DNA of 64,000 nucleotides from Caulobacter sp. (GTDB taxonomy: Bacteria > Pseudomonadota > Alphaproteobacteria > Caulobacterales > Caulobacteraceae). The notes below the pieces were generated by a model. That model did no database searches and was not told the origin of the DNA. It was given only the letters and a program-made list of their open reading frames with translations. The DNA lies in the NCBI GenBank assembly GCA_030652755.1, contig JAUSPV010000097.1, positions 36,769-100,768 on the forward strand. Direction: 5' to 3'. Position numbers and translations under genes: made by a program. Every line of letters starts with the position of its first letter. Position 1 is the first letter of the stretch. Below, one piece after another: positions 40,398-49,115 of this stretch.

Positions 40398-40783
40398 GTG
40401 AGTGCGCCGAACACGCCTTCGATTTTTTCCTTCAGCACTTGAACCGTAAAAGGTTTCACCAAGTAGTTATTGACGCCGAATTGAACCGCCCTTTGCACCA
40501 GATCGGAGTCGGCGCGGCCGGTCAGCATGATGAAGGCGATGGTCTTGAACGGCGGGTGCGCGCGCACGGCGCGCAGCAGGCCCAGGCCGTCCAGCTTGGG
40601 CATGTTGTAGTCCGAGATCACCAGGTGGGCCGGCTGGGTCAGCAACAGGCGCAGGGCGGCTTCGCCGTCAGGCGCCTCCCGGATGTCCTTGAAGCCGAGC
40701 TGCTGCAGGCCTGATCGCACGAGGGTGCGGATCGTCATCTGGTCGTCAACCACGAGCACTGAAATGGCGGAGGCGGCGGGCAT
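40394..40783 (-). CDS. cheY: CheY response regulator (CheYII)
   Basis: 129 aa from ATG 40783 (MPAASAISVLVVDDQ). Single receiver: VVDDQMTIRTLVRSGL, phospho-acceptor Asp in LVISDYNMPKLDGLGLL, FIMLTGRAD with Thr and YLVKPF with Lys. All functional residues are present, so it is probably the main motor-binding CheY of this operon or its phosphate sink. Five bases separate it from the cheB stop, and its own stop overlaps the cheD start. Confidence 0.94.
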   Translation of the reverse strand: MPAASAISVLVVDDQMTIRTLVRSGLQQLGFKDIREAPDGEAALRLLLTQPAHLVISDYNMPKLDGLGLLRAVRAHPPFKTIAFIMLTGRADSDLVQRAVQFGVNNYLVKPFTVQVLKEKIEGVFGALT

Positions 40784-40788
40784 CTTGT

Positions 40789-41826
40789 CTATCCCTCGGT
40801 AGACACGGCACAGGCGCTCAGCAGGTGAGCTCCGATGCGCGTGATGGGGTACTGGCGCTCCACAGCGCCGATTTCGAAGGCCGCGCGCGGCATGCCGTAG
40901 ACGACGCAACTTGCCTCGTCCTGGCCGAGGGTCCGGGCGCCGGCCTCGCGCATGGCCAGAAGGCCCTTGGCGCCGTCCCGGCCCATGCCGGTCAGGATCA
41001 CGCCGGCGCTCCTGCCGCCGACGGCCTTGACCACCGACTCGAAGAGGACGTCGACCGACGGAGCATGGCCGTTGACCGTCGGGCCTTCGCGCAGGCGGCA
41101 GCGAAGCTGGCTTCCGGTGCGCTCGACAGCCAGGTGCCGCTCGCCGCCCGGGGCCAGGAAGACGCGGCCGACTTCCAGCAGATCGCCGTCTTCCGCCTCG
41201 GTCACCGTGGCGCCCGAGCAGTTGTCGAGACGCTTGGCGAAGCTCTTGGTGAAGGTGGCCGGCATGTGCTGGGTGATCACCGTCGGCGGACAGTTGGCCG
41301 GAAAGCCCGAGATGACCTGGATCAGGGCCTCGACGCCGCCGGTGGACGAGCCGATGGCCGCGATATTGCCATTGGGACGGTAGGCGGCATGGCTCGACGC
41401 GCTGGGCCTGGGCGCGTCGCTCAGCGGCCGCAGGCGGGACCGGGCGGCGGCCTTGACCTTCTCGGCCAGATTTCCGAAGGCGTCGTTGGCGGTCACGCCG
41501 GGGCCCGGCTTGCCGACACAGTCGACGGCGCCCAGGGCCAGGGCCTCGATGGTGGTGTCGGCGCCGGCCTGGGTCAGGGTCGAGATCATGATCACCGGCG
41601 TCGGCCGCAGGCGCATGATCCGTTCCAGGAACTCGATGCCGTTCATGTTCGGCATCTCGACGTCCAGCGTCACCACGTCGGGGTTCAGGCGCTTGATCGC
41701 CTCACGGGCTTCGAGCGGATCGCCCGCCGAGCCGACCACCTCGATCTCCGGGTCGCGGCGCAGCACCGCGGCGATGACGCCGCGCATGGTGGCGGAGTCG
41801 TCGACAATGAGAACGCGGACGCTCAA
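40789..41826 (-). CDS. cheB: CheB methylesterase/glutaminase
   Basis: 345 aa. Start is a TTG at 41826 that overlaps the cheR stop (TTGA); no ATG or GTG fits the receiver N-terminus ([15 protein letters not shown]). Receiver Asp55 in [13 protein letters not shown]. Esterase domain: [12 protein letters not shown] (Ser), [17 protein letters not shown] (His), [13 protein letters not shown] (Asp). It removes methyl groups from receptors when phosphorylated by CheA, the counterpart of CheR upstream. Confidence 0.95.
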   Translation of the reverse strand: MSVRVLIVDDSATMRGVIAAVLRRDPEIEVVGSAGDPLEAREAIKRLNPDVVTLDVEMPNMNGIEFLERIMRLRPTPVIMISTLTQAGADTTIEALALGAVDCVGKPGPGVTANDAFGNLAEKVKAAARSRLRPLSDAPRPSASSHAAYRPNGNIAAIGSSTGGVEALIQVISGFPANCPPTVITQHMPATFTKSFAKRLDNCSGATVTEAEDGDLLEVGRVFLAPGGERHLAVERTGSQLRCRLREGPTVNGHAPSVDVLFESVVKAVGGRSAGVILTGMGRDGAKGLLAMREAGARTLGQDEASCVVYGMPRAAFEIGAVERQYPITRIGAHLLSACAVSTEG

Positions 41827-42698
41827 AGCTGCCCCCCGACCTTGTAGACCGTCAGCCCGTCGCTGGTCAGCCGTCCGCCGTCGCCGGTCACCCGCTCGGA
41901 GTGGCCGATGTAGAGGCGGGCGCCGGGGCTCATCACGTCGATGAACTTGCGCCAGACCTGTTCCTGGGTGGCGTCGTCGAAATAGATCACCACGTTGCGG
42001 CAGAAGATGACGTCGAACCGGCCCTTCATCGGCCAGGGCTTGATCAGGTTCAGCTCGCGGAAGGTAATCAGCGCCTGCGTCTCTTCCGACATCCGCCACA
42101 TGTCGACGCCGGCCTCCGGCGCCTTGCGCAGATGCTTGCGGTCGCCGGCCGGCACGGCGTCGAGCGCTTCACGGTTGTAGACCGCCTCACGCGCCGTCTG
42201 GACGACGTTCGGGTCGATGTCGGTGGCCAGGATCCTGACGTCGTGGCGCGCCGCGTCGGGAAGCGCGGCCAGCACGCTCAGCGCCATCGAATAGGGCTCC
42301 TGCCCCGTGGAGCAGGCGGCCGACCACAGGCGCACGCGGCCGCCGGCCCGGGCCCGGGCGGCGAGCGCCGGCATCACGGTGTCACGCAGGTGCTCGAAGT
42401 GGTGCGGCTCGCGGAAGAAGCGGGTGACGTTGGTGGTCAGGGCCGCCAGCATCGCCTGACGTTCGTCGACGCCCTGCTGCCCCTGGATGAGCGCGCAGTA
42501 GTCGCGGAAGCTGGACAGGCCCAGCAGGCGCAGCCGCTTGGCCAGCCGCGAGTAGACCAGCGTCGCCTTGGTGTCGGGCAGGTAGATGCCGGCGTCGCCG
42601 TGAAGCACCGCGGCGATCGTACGGAAGTCCTCGGTCGTGAAGGCGAATTCACGGCCCGCGTCCCTGGGTGCTGTCGAGGCGAGTTCTGCGCCGGCCAT
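41823..42698 (-). CDS. cheR: CheR chemoreceptor methyltransferase
   Basis: 291 aa. N-terminal helical domain ([37 protein letters not shown]) then the SAM fold: [38 protein letters not shown] and [21 protein letters not shown]. It adds methyl groups to receptor glutamates. No TPR extension. It lies four bases after cheW and is coupled to cheB by a TTGA overlap. Start ATG 42698 follows a GGCCGGCGC leader without clear SD. Confidence 0.95.
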   Translation of the reverse strand: MAGAELASTAPRDAGREFAFTTEDFRTIAAVLHGDAGIYLPDTKATLVYSRLAKRLRLLGLSSFRDYCALIQGQQGVDERQAMLAALTTNVTRFFREPHHFEHLRDTVMPALAARARAGGRVRLWSAACSTGQEPYSMALSVLAALPDAARHDVRILATDIDPNVVQTAREAVYNREALDAVPAGDRKHLRKAPEAGVDMWRMSEETQALITFRELNLIKPWPMKGRFDVIFCRNVVIYFDDATQEQVWRKFIDVMSPGARLYIGHSERVTGDGGRLTSDGLTVYKVGGQL

Positions 42699-42702
42699 GG
42701 GT

Positions 42703-43176
42703 TCAGGCCGCCTCCGCCTGGTGGGTGTCCAGCACCAGGCCCAGGTCGATCAGGCTGATCATCCGGCCATCGATCGCGATCAGGCCCTTCACGAAGTTCT
42801 GCATGTGGTCGCCGGCCAGGTCCGGGGTCTTCTGGACGGTGTGATCGGCCGTCGACAGGATGTCGCAGACGGCGTCGACCAGGAGGCCGACGATGCGGCT
42901 GCCGATCTGCACCACGATGATGACATGGCGGGCGGTCTCGACCGCCGTGCCCAGGCCCAGCCGGTCGGCCAGGTCGATGACCGGCAACACCGCGCCGCGC
43001 AGGTTGATCACGCCGCGGACGAAGCGGGGCGAGTGGGGCACCGGCGTGGCCGGGGTCCAGCCGCGGATTTCGCGCACGGCCATGATGTCCACGCAGAACT
43101 CCTGTTCGCCGATGCGGAAGGAGATCAGTTCGCTGCCGTCTCGGCCGTCGAGGGAAAGCTCGGTCATGGTCATCAT
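42703..43176 (-). CDS. cheW: CheW coupling protein
   Basis: 157 aa, one CheW domain: ELISFRIGEQEFCVDIMAVREIRGW, VRGVINLRGAVLPVIDLADRLGL, IVGLLVDAVCDIL and FVKGLIAIDGRMISLIDLGLVL. It links receptors to CheA in the signalling array. ATG 43176 overlaps the cheA stop (ATGA); in-frame ATGs at 43173 and 43167 would shorten it slightly. Confidence 0.95.
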   Translation of the reverse strand: MMTMTELSLDGRDGSELISFRIGEQEFCVDIMAVREIRGWTPATPVPHSPRFVRGVINLRGAVLPVIDLADRLGLGTAVETARHVIIVVQIGSRIVGLLVDAVCDILSTADHTVQKTPDLAGDHMQNFVKGLIAIDGRMISLIDLGLVLDTHQAEAA

Positions 43177-45485
43177 CCAGTCATGGCCAGGGTGTCGGCG
43201 CGGGGCGGCGCCTTGCGATGGGCCGTCACCAGCCCGTCGATATCGAGGATCAGCGCGACGCGGCCATCGCCCAGAATGGTGGCGGCGGCGACGCCGTCGG
43301 TCGGCCTGTAATTGGTCTCGAGGCTCTTGATCACGACCTGGCGCTGGCCCTGGATGTGATCGACCATCAGCGCGACCTGCCCGGCGACCTCGCTCTCGAC
43401 CAGCAGGGCGACGCCCTCGGTCGGGTCGAACTTCGACTTGCCGAAGCCCAGCGCCGCGCCGGTGTCGATCAGCGGCACGAAGGCGTCGCGGATCTTGAGC
43501 ACGAAGTTGTTGGGACCCAGCGGACGGACATCGCCGGCGCGAGGCTTGAGGCTTTCGATGATCGTGGTCAGGGGCGCGACCAGGGTCTGGTCTCCGACCG
43601 TGACCACCATGCCGTCGAGCACCGCCAGCGTCAGCGGCAGGCTGAGCGAGAAGCGCGAGCCCTGGCCGGGCGTCGAGATGATGGTGATGCGTCCGCCCAG
43701 CGCCTGGACCGAGCGCTTGACCACGTCCATGCCGACGCCGCGGCCCGAGATGTCGGACACGCTGGCGGCGGTGGAGAAGCCGGGCGCGAAGATCAGGTTG
43801 TCGATCTCCTCGTCGGTCATCTGGGCGTCGGCGGTGATCAGGCCCTTCTCGATGGCCTTGGCCTTGACCCGCACGCGGTCGACGCCGCGTCCGTCGTCGG
43901 AGACCTCGATGACGATCCGGCCGCTGCGGTGGGCGGCGGTCAGGCGCACGACGCCCTCGGCCGACTTGCCGGCCGCCTCGCGCTCGGCCGGGGTTTCCAG
44001 GCCGTGATCGATGGCGTTGCGGATCATGTGTGTGATCGGGTCGGACAGCTTCTCGACCACGGTCTTGTCGACCTCGGTGCCCTCGCCCTCGGTGACCAGT
44101 TTCACGCGCTTGCCGGTGGCCTCGCCGACTTCGCGGACAAGGCGCGGCATGCGCTGGAAGACCGACTTCACCGGCTGGGCGCGGATGGCCATCACGCTGT
44201 CCTGGATGCCGCGGGTCAGCAGCTCCAGATCGGTCAGGGCCAGGTTGACGTCGGTCGCCTTGCCGGCGCCGCTTTCCATGACCCGCTGGGCCAGCATGGC
44301 CTGATTGATGACCAGTTCGCCGACCAGGTTGATCAGCCGGTCGACCCGGTCGAGGTCGACGCGAATGGTCTGCGGCGGCGGCGGCGCGGGCGGCGCATTT
44401 GCGGCCTGCTGGGGAGCCGGAGCCGAGGGCGCCGATTGGGTGAGTTCATCCACGTGCGGCGCCAGATCCATCAGGTTGAAGGGCTTGTCCGGCGCCGGCG
44501 GGGCCGCAACCGCGACGGGGGCGGCCGCCGGCGCTTCCACGGCGCCTTGCAGGAGCGAGGAGAGCAGGTCGACGGGCTCGTCGACCGACGGCGCGGGGTC
44601 GGCGGCGCCGGCCAACAGGGCCGCGATGTCCGGTCCGGCCTGGGCGCCGCCCTCGCGGGTGATTTCCAGGTCGCAGTCCTCGTCGACAAACGCGAAGGCG
44701 TCGCGAATGTCGTCCTCGGGAACACTGCCGGGCAGCCGGACCGTCCAGCCCAGATAGGCGCCGGCCGGGTCCATCTCGTCGAGGGTCGGCAGCGCCTCGT
44801 CGTTCACGGTGATGACCGCCTCGCCCAGGCTGGCCAGTTCGCGGAGCACGAGGGCGGAGTCATTGGCCTTGGCGTAGAGCGACGCGTGCGGCGCGAAGTG
44901 GACGACCCAGCCGCCCTCCTCGTCGTTGGCGACCGCCTCGCCGGCCGGCTCGGCGGCGGCGCTGGCCAGCAGGGCCGAGATGTCGAAGTCGGCCGCCGGC
45001 TCCGCCGCCGGCAGGTCCAGCGAGATCATCTGCGGCTTGAAGTCGATACCTTCGATCTCGGCCGGCTCGGGTTCATAGGCCCCCGTCGCCGAACCGCCGA
45101 TGGTGTGGGACATGATCGCCGCGGCGATCTGCTCGGAGCGGGCCTCGTCGACCCCGCCGCCGTCACGGGCGGCGCTGACGTGATCGGCCAGCATGTCGGC
45201 GGCGCGCAGCAGCGTAGCCACCACTGCCTCGGTCGGCTCGACCTGGGAGGAGCGGATCTGGTCGAGCAGGGTCTCGAAGACATGGCTGAAGCGCACGAGC
45301 GGATCGAGGCCGAAGGCCCCGCCCCCGCCCTTCACCGAGTGCACCGCGCGAAACACCGAGTTGATCGTCTCGGAGTCCGCCGATCCCTCCTCCATGGCCA
45401 TCAGGCCTTCCTCGAGTTGGGCGAGAAGCTCGTCGCACTCGATGAAGAAGGTCGTCCGGATGGCGTCCATCGGATCCATAGGCAT
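43173..45485 (-). CDS. cheA: Chemotaxis histidine kinase CheA
   Basis: 770 aa. P1 Hpt domain with phospho-His49 (AVHSVKGGGGAFG); a long Pro/Ala-rich middle including a CheY-binding-type region (about 190-380); P3 dimerisation (VDRLINLVGELVINQAML); P4 kinase with N box HMIRNAIDHGLE and G boxes DDGRGVD, SDISGRGVGMDVV; P5 CheW-like domain to the end. It autophosphorylates on receptor input and feeds the CheYs and CheB. Nine bases after cheYI, overlapping cheW. Length is slightly above E. coli CheA because of the linker. Confidence 0.96.
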   Translation of the reverse strand: MPMDPMDAIRTTFFIECDELLAQLEEGLMAMEEGSADSETINSVFRAVHSVKGGGGAFGLDPLVRFSHVFETLLDQIRSSQVEPTEAVVATLLRAADMLADHVSAARDGGGVDEARSEQIAAAIMSHTIGGSATGAYEPEPAEIEGIDFKPQMISLDLPAAEPAADFDISALLASAAAEPAGEAVANDEEGGWVVHFAPHASLYAKANDSALVLRELASLGEAVITVNDEALPTLDEMDPAGAYLGWTVRLPGSVPEDDIRDAFAFVDEDCDLEITREGGAQAGPDIAALLAGAADPAPSVDEPVDLLSSLLQGAVEAPAAAPVAVAAPPAPDKPFNLMDLAPHVDELTQSAPSAPAPQQAANAPPAPPPPQTIRVDLDRVDRLINLVGELVINQAMLAQRVMESGAGKATDVNLALTDLELLTRGIQDSVMAIRAQPVKSVFQRMPRLVREVGEATGKRVKLVTEGEGTEVDKTVVEKLSDPITHMIRNAIDHGLETPAEREAAGKSAEGVVRLTAAHRSGRIVIEVSDDGRGVDRVRVKAKAIEKGLITADAQMTDEEIDNLIFAPGFSTAASVSDISGRGVGMDVVKRSVQALGGRITIISTPGQGSRFSLSLPLTLAVLDGMVVTVGDQTLVAPLTTIIESLKPRAGDVRPLGPNNFVLKIRDAFVPLIDTGAALGFGKSKFDPTEGVALLVESEVAGQVALMVDHIQGQRQVVIKSLETNYRPTDGVAAATILGDGRVALILDIDGLVTAHRKAPPRADTLAMTG

Positions 45486-45493
45486 CGTCCCTT

Positions 45494-45859
45494 CTAGGCC
45501 GCGACCCGGCGGATGGCTTCGACCAGCTTGACCGGATCGAACGGCTTGACGATCCAGCCCGTCGCGCCGGCGGCGCGGGCGCGGGCCTTCTTTTCGGGCT
45601 CGCTCTCGGTGGTCAGCACGAGGATGGGCGTGGTCCGGGAAGCCCCTTCGGCGCGCACCGCCTCGATGAAGCCGAAGCCGTCCAGCCGGGGCATGTTGAT
45701 GTCGGTGACGATCACGTCCGGACGCTCGGTCTGCAGGACTTCCAGCCCATGCACGCCATCCTCGGCGGTGATGACCTGATAGCCGGCCTGGCGCAGGGTG
45801 TGACCGAGCATCTCGCGGATGGTTCGGGAATCGTCGACGGCAAGGATCGTCAGGCTCAC
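45494..45859 (-). CDS. cheY: CheY response regulator (CheYI)
   Basis: 121 aa. A complete receiver: LAVDDSRTIREMLGHTLRQ, Asp in VIVTDINMPRLDGFGFIEAVRAE, ILVLTTESEPE with Thr, GWIVKPFDP with Lys. The E-S-E-P-E-K-K stretch after the Thr is common in CheY proteins acting with CheA. Its ATG overlaps the cheX stop (ATGA). Confidence 0.94.
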   Translation of the reverse strand: MSLTILAVDDSRTIREMLGHTLRQAGYQVITAEDGVHGLEVLQTERPDVIVTDINMPRLDGFGFIEAVRAEGASRTTPILVLTTESEPEKKARARAAGATGWIVKPFDPVKLVEAIRRVAA

Positions 45860-46146
45860 GGGAGGAAGTCCTCTTGCGGGCGGGTCCAGTCAGGGGCGCC
45901 GAGCTGCGCCAGACCGTTCTCGAATGCGGGTGAAGCGTTGGTGAATGCGAAGGGCTGGCCGTCAGCGTCCCAGGTCAGCCTGGCCGAGGCCAGCACCTGG
46001 AAGCACGGCCCGCTGAGGCGTTCGACGTCCGACGCGTCCACGCACAGCGGCGACCCGCGTCGGGTCAGCAAGGCCTCGCGCAGCGGGCCCGCCTGGTCGA
46101 GACTCAGGTTGGACCCGAGCCTTAGTGGTTCAGTTTCAGAGATCAC
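45856..46146 (-). CDS. cheX: CheX-like STAS-domain protein, first intact gene of the che operon
   Basis: 96 aa from a GTG with a strong SD, AAGGAGG, seven bases upstream, which decides the start. The pattern LRLGSNLSLDQAGPLREALLTRRGSPLCVDASDVERLSGPCFQVLASARLTW is a STAS (anti-anti-sigma-like) fold, and Ser in the loop position VERLSGPC would correspond to the phosphorylation site of that fold. The name follows the Caulobacter cluster, in which this gene follows mcpA; it is not the CheX phosphatase of other bacteria. Role unclear. Confidence 0.8.
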   Translation of the reverse strand: MISETEPLRLGSNLSLDQAGPLREALLTRRGSPLCVDASDVERLSGPCFQVLASARLTWDADGQPFAFTNASPAFENGLAQLGAPDWTRPQEDFLP

Positions 46147-46763
46147 CCCGCCCCCTCCTTCTAGAACGCTGCCCGGCCCGCGGCGCGAGCTGGCCTTTGC
46201 GGGATGTCGGGATCAGACGATTGGCATTCTGCGGCGTGACTTGATCCATCTGGTTAACGGCGGCGTTTACAGCGCTCGGATCGCCGATCTTGCGGCGCGC
46301 GATGGGCGACATCATCGCCCCCTGGCCGTCGCCCGCGCCGGAAGCCGCGATCACAGGCGACAGCGGGCCGGCATTTTTCCTATGGAATTCGAAGGCTTGC
46401 CAGACTTCGCAGGCGGCGGCGCCGGGCCTGACGCGCGCCGGCGGGGAGGCCCGCCTGCGGTTTCGGGCGAGGTCGCCGATCACACCCGGAGTCGCCGGGA
46501 CGCGGTCCGCGACCTCCGACGGCCGCACCGGCCGGGTTCCGGAGTTAAGGGGCGGGAGGCCGGTCGCGGGCGCGCGGGGGCTCGCCGCCCCTTCGCGCAC
46601 CTTCGACAACGACGATGAAAACAGCATGCCCCGACGCCCGTGCCCATTCCCTGATGGCATCGGTCCCAAGCTTCGGAAAATATTTGGTTAAACTGGAGAA
46701 CACCCGGACCGGCGATCAGATGGTCATCGGAAAGTCGATGCAGGTTTCGACCCGGCCGGAAAC
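46147..46763. other. 617-bp gap upstream of cheX
   Basis: Apart from the receptor remnant (46220-46312) I find no gene. Frames on both strands are Arg/Pro-rich with no SD. AAATATTT (46678-46685) lies in a short AT-rich stretch, and GGTTAA occurs at 46252 and 46686. The che promoter should be in this gap, but no convincing -35/-10 or sigma-54 site is visible. The strong SD before cheX is at 46154-46160. Confidence 0.5.
46220..46312 (-). pseudogene. Remnant of a methyl-accepting chemotaxis protein (mcpA) C-terminus
   Basis: The minus-strand frame reads AVNAAVNQMDQVTPQNAN (46220-46273) after MSPIARRKIGDPS. VN-x-AVNQMDQVT-x-QNA is the highly conserved C-terminal end of the chemoreceptor signalling domain. 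It stops resembling a receptor on both sides: downstream becomes NRLIPTSRKGQLAPRAG instead of the normal Met-Val-Glu tail, and upstream only a shortened helix is visible. It lies 74 bp before cheX, just where mcpA ends in Caulobacter. I read it as the residue of a deleted or decayed receptor gene. Confidence 0.75.
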
Positions 46764-47378
46764 TCAGACCCGACTGTCCCCGGCGAGCACCAGCAAGGCT
46801 TTGCAGGGCGCCCCGGCATCCTTGACCAACGCATACCCGGCGCGGGCGTCGAAATAGACGCCGTCGCCCGCGACGAGATGTAGCGGGGCGTAGAGCTCCG
46901 AATGCAGCGACAGCGCACCGTCCAGAACCGTGAGCCAGGCTTCGCCGTCGCTGTAGCGGAAGCCGCCCTGGGCCTCGACCGAGAGCGCCTCGACCTCGCA
47001 GGTCACCGGCGTGAAGGCCTTGCGGATCAGGTCCCCGGCGCCGATCCGGCCGGGACCCCAGGGCAGGTCGACCGCCTCGCCCTCGCCCGCCCGCACCACG
47101 GCCCGTCGGCCCAGCGCCACGGGCGGCGCCGACGGCGCGGAGGTCGACCCGAGCATGCCGTCCGCCTCCGCGCCGATCAGCCGGGCCATGTCGATCTCGA
47201 GGCCCTTGCAGATGCGCAGCAGGTTCTCGTAGCTGAGCGAAGTCTGACCCAGCTCGACCTTCGACAGCGTCGACAGCGGCACACCGGACCGCTCACTCAA
47301 CTGGGCGAGCGTCCAGCCGCCCGCGAGCCGAAGCTTGCGGATGGCCAGGCCGGCCTTTGCGGAAAGACGCGAACTCAT
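46764..47378 (-). CDS. XRE regulator with C-terminal cupin domain
   Basis: 204 aa. Helix-turn-helix: AIRKLRLAGGWTLAQLSERSGVPLSTLSKVELGQTSLSYENLLRICKGLEIDMARLIG. A cupin follows (about 110-200) with AWLTVLDGALSLHSELYAPLHLVAGDGVYFDARAGYALV, the sugar/amino-acid-sensing type, lacking a full His metal set. Regulators of this build control catabolic operons in response to small metabolites. It lies 90 bp downstream of the scavenging operon on the same strand, so it may be its last gene or its separately expressed regulator. Confidence 0.9.
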   Translation of the reverse strand: MSSRLSAKAGLAIRKLRLAGGWTLAQLSERSGVPLSTLSKVELGQTSLSYENLLRICKGLEIDMARLIGAEADGMLGSTSAPSAPPVALGRRAVVRAGEGEAVDLPWGPGRIGAGDLIRKAFTPVTCEVEALSVEAQGGFRYSDGEAWLTVLDGALSLHSELYAPLHLVAGDGVYFDARAGYALVKDAGAPCKALLVLAGDSRV

Positions 47379-47468
47379 TGCACCCTACAATTCACGACCC
47401 TGTCCGGGCCGCCACAGACCATGAGTCGATGACGGCCCCAATGCCGCAGACTGTTTAAATGCAACTCA

Positions 47469-48365
47469 TTATCGAGAAGCAAGCGCCCGTTCGAAGAACA
47501 GGGCGGCGCGGTTGCGGACATCGGCCGTGGCCTTGGCGTTGAGCTCGACGCTCTGGGTCTTGCGGCCGGGCTCATCAAACCCGTGGCCGACGCTGTCATA
47601 GAGGGTCAGCTCGATATCGCCCCCGGCCTTGCGGCTGCGGTCAACCAGCGCCTTGCAGGCCGTCGGCGACGCACCCTTGTCGGCGCCCCCCATGAACACC
47701 CGCACCGGCGCGTAGGGCGTGTAGCCCTTCTTGTCGAAACGCTTCTTCAGAACGCAGCCGGGATAGAGGGCGACGGCGGCGCGGAAGCCGAGCTTGCGCA
47801 TGTCGCCGGGCTTGTCGTCGGCCATGGTCGCCAGGGCGGCGCCGCCGCCGTTGGAGAAGCCCATCAGCCCGACCCGGTCGCCGTCCACCTCCGGCAGGGC
47901 GCGCAGGTACTGCAGCGCGCCATAGGCGTCGAGCGGTCGGACGTCGACGTCATCGACACTGGCCGGCCTGTCGCGGACCGGGGTGTCGCCGAACCCCTGC
48001 GGGAAGCCGCGCGCGCCGTAGCTGTCGACGAGCAGCACGTAGTAGCCGCGAGACGCCCAGTACTGGCCCCAGAACTTGAAGCGCGGCGTCAGGGTCGTGG
48101 CCCGGTAGTCGCCGCCGGACCGGCTGGAATAGGCGCCGTCCTTGGTGTGCATCAGTACGACGGCCGGGGCCTTGCCGGCCGCCGCCGACGGCTTGAACAG
48201 ATAGCCGGTCAGCATCGGCTTGCCTTCGGCGAGGCTGCGGACGGAGACCTGCTCGACCGGCGCCCGGCCGGCCGGGCTGGCGGGCCCGTCCTCGTCCTGC
48301 GCCCGGGCCGGAAGGGCCGCCAGCGTCAGGCTGGCGAGGATGGCTGTAAGGGTGATGCGGATCAT
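47469..48365 (-). CDS. Exported dienelactone hydrolase-like protein
   Basis: 298 aa. Signal peptide IRITLTAILASLTLAALPARAQD. Alpha/beta hydrolase of the dienelactone hydrolase family: VVLMHTKDGAYSSRSGG, YYVLLVDSYGARGFPQGFGD, nucleophile elbow GLMGFSNGGGAALA with Ser, YDSVGHGFDEPG with His, and an acid Asp in VFMGGADKG. The nucleophile is Ser, not the Cys of classical dienelactone hydrolases, which suggests an esterase or peptidase. It lies ten bases after the RraA-like gene and ends the scavenging operon. Acts in the periplasm; substrate unknown. Confidence 0.88.
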   Translation of the reverse strand: MIRITLTAILASLTLAALPARAQDEDGPASPAGRAPVEQVSVRSLAEGKPMLTGYLFKPSAAAGKAPAVVLMHTKDGAYSSRSGGDYRATTLTPRFKFWGQYWASRGYYVLLVDSYGARGFPQGFGDTPVRDRPASVDDVDVRPLDAYGALQYLRALPEVDGDRVGLMGFSNGGGAALATMADDKPGDMRKLGFRAAVALYPGCVLKKRFDKKGYTPYAPVRVFMGGADKGASPTACKALVDRSRKAGGDIELTLYDSVGHGFDEPGRKTQSVELNAKATADVRNRAALFFERALASR

Positions 48366-48375
48366 GACTGTCTCC

Positions 48376-49086
48376 CTAGAACCCCTGGCTCTTCTTCCAG
48401 GCTTCGTAGCGGCCTTTGGTTTCCTCGTTCGCGGGGTAGAGCCCCGGCAGCGGCACGCCGCGCTCGACTTCCGAGACGATCCAGCCCTCGAGCCGCTCCT
48501 GCTCGACGCCTTCCTCGGCGACCTGCGCGACGAGATCGGCCGGGATGACGACCGCGCCGTCCTGGTCGGCGACGATGACGTCGTCGGGGAAGATGGCCAC
48601 GCCGCCGCAGGAGACCGGCTCCTGCCAGCCGACGAAGGTCAGGCCGGCGACCGACGGCGGGGCGGCGACGCCGGCGCACCAGACGGGCAGGCCCGTGGCC
48701 TTCACGCCGACCGCGTCACGCACGACGCCGTCGGTGACCAGGGCGGCCACGCCGCGCTTGACCATCCGGGCGCAGAGGATGTCGCCGAACACGCCGGCGT
48801 CGGTGCAGCCCAGGCCGTCGATGACCACCACCACGCCCTCCGGCATGTCCTCGATGGCCGCGCGGGTCGACCGGGGCGAGGCCCAGGAGGCCGGCGTCGC
48901 CAGGTCCTCGCGGGCGGGCACGAAGCGCATGGTGAAAGCCGGACCGGCGACGCGGCCCTCGGCGGCGGCGTAGGGCAGCGCGCCGCGCAGCCAGACGTTC
49001 CGCAGGCCCTTCTTGAGCAGGATGGTGGTCAGGGTGCCGGTCGAGATGGTCTCGAGCGTGGCCTTGAGCTTGGGGTCGAGGGGCAT
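48376..49086 (-). CDS. RraA-like aldolase (4-hydroxy-4-methyl-2-oxoglutarate/oxaloacetate type)
   Basis: 236 aa from ATG 49086. The family core is GVVVVIDGLGCTDAGVFGDILCARMVKRGVAALVTDGVVRDAVGVKATGLPVW, with the Arg-Asp of VRD used for metal and pyruvate binding. LETISTGTLTTILLKKGL is the typical N-terminal segment. Members cleave 4-hydroxy-2-oxo-acids or decarboxylate oxaloacetate; the RNase-E inhibitor RraA belongs to the same fold. In this operon a catabolic aldolase working after DapA-like and SDR steps is more likely. 29 bp after the SDR gene. Confidence 0.88.
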   Translation of the reverse strand: MPLDPKLKATLETISTGTLTTILLKKGLRNVWLRGALPYAAAEGRVAGPAFTMRFVPAREDLATPASWASPRSTRAAIEDMPEGVVVVIDGLGCTDAGVFGDILCARMVKRGVAALVTDGVVRDAVGVKATGLPVWCAGVAAPPSVAGLTFVGWQEPVSCGGVAIFPDDVIVADQDGAVVIPADLVAQVAEEGVEQERLEGWIVSEVERGVPLPGLYPANEETKGRYEAWKKSQGF

Positions 49087-49115
49087 GGCGCGGGCTTTCT
49101 CAGGCGGAGGCGAGG

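Noticed and set aside
43218-45497. Long open frame antisense to cheA (759 codons)
   Set aside because: GC-rich codon third positions leave antisense frames open; its text is His/Arg/Gly/Asp-rich with no motif, and cheA is unmistakable on the other strand.
46254-46269. CtrA-type site TTAA-N-TTTA upstream of cheX
   Set aside because: The spacing is eight, not seven, the second half is TTTA, and it lies within the receptor remnant, so the match is too weak.
46136-46669. Intact 177-codon minus-strand gene upstream of cheX
   Set aside because: Only about 30 codons resemble a chemoreceptor end; the rest is compositionally non-coding and it runs past the cheX start in another frame.
48376-49086. 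RNase E inhibitor RraA
   Set aside because: The fold is shared, but catalytic aldolase residues are kept and the genomic setting is catabolic.
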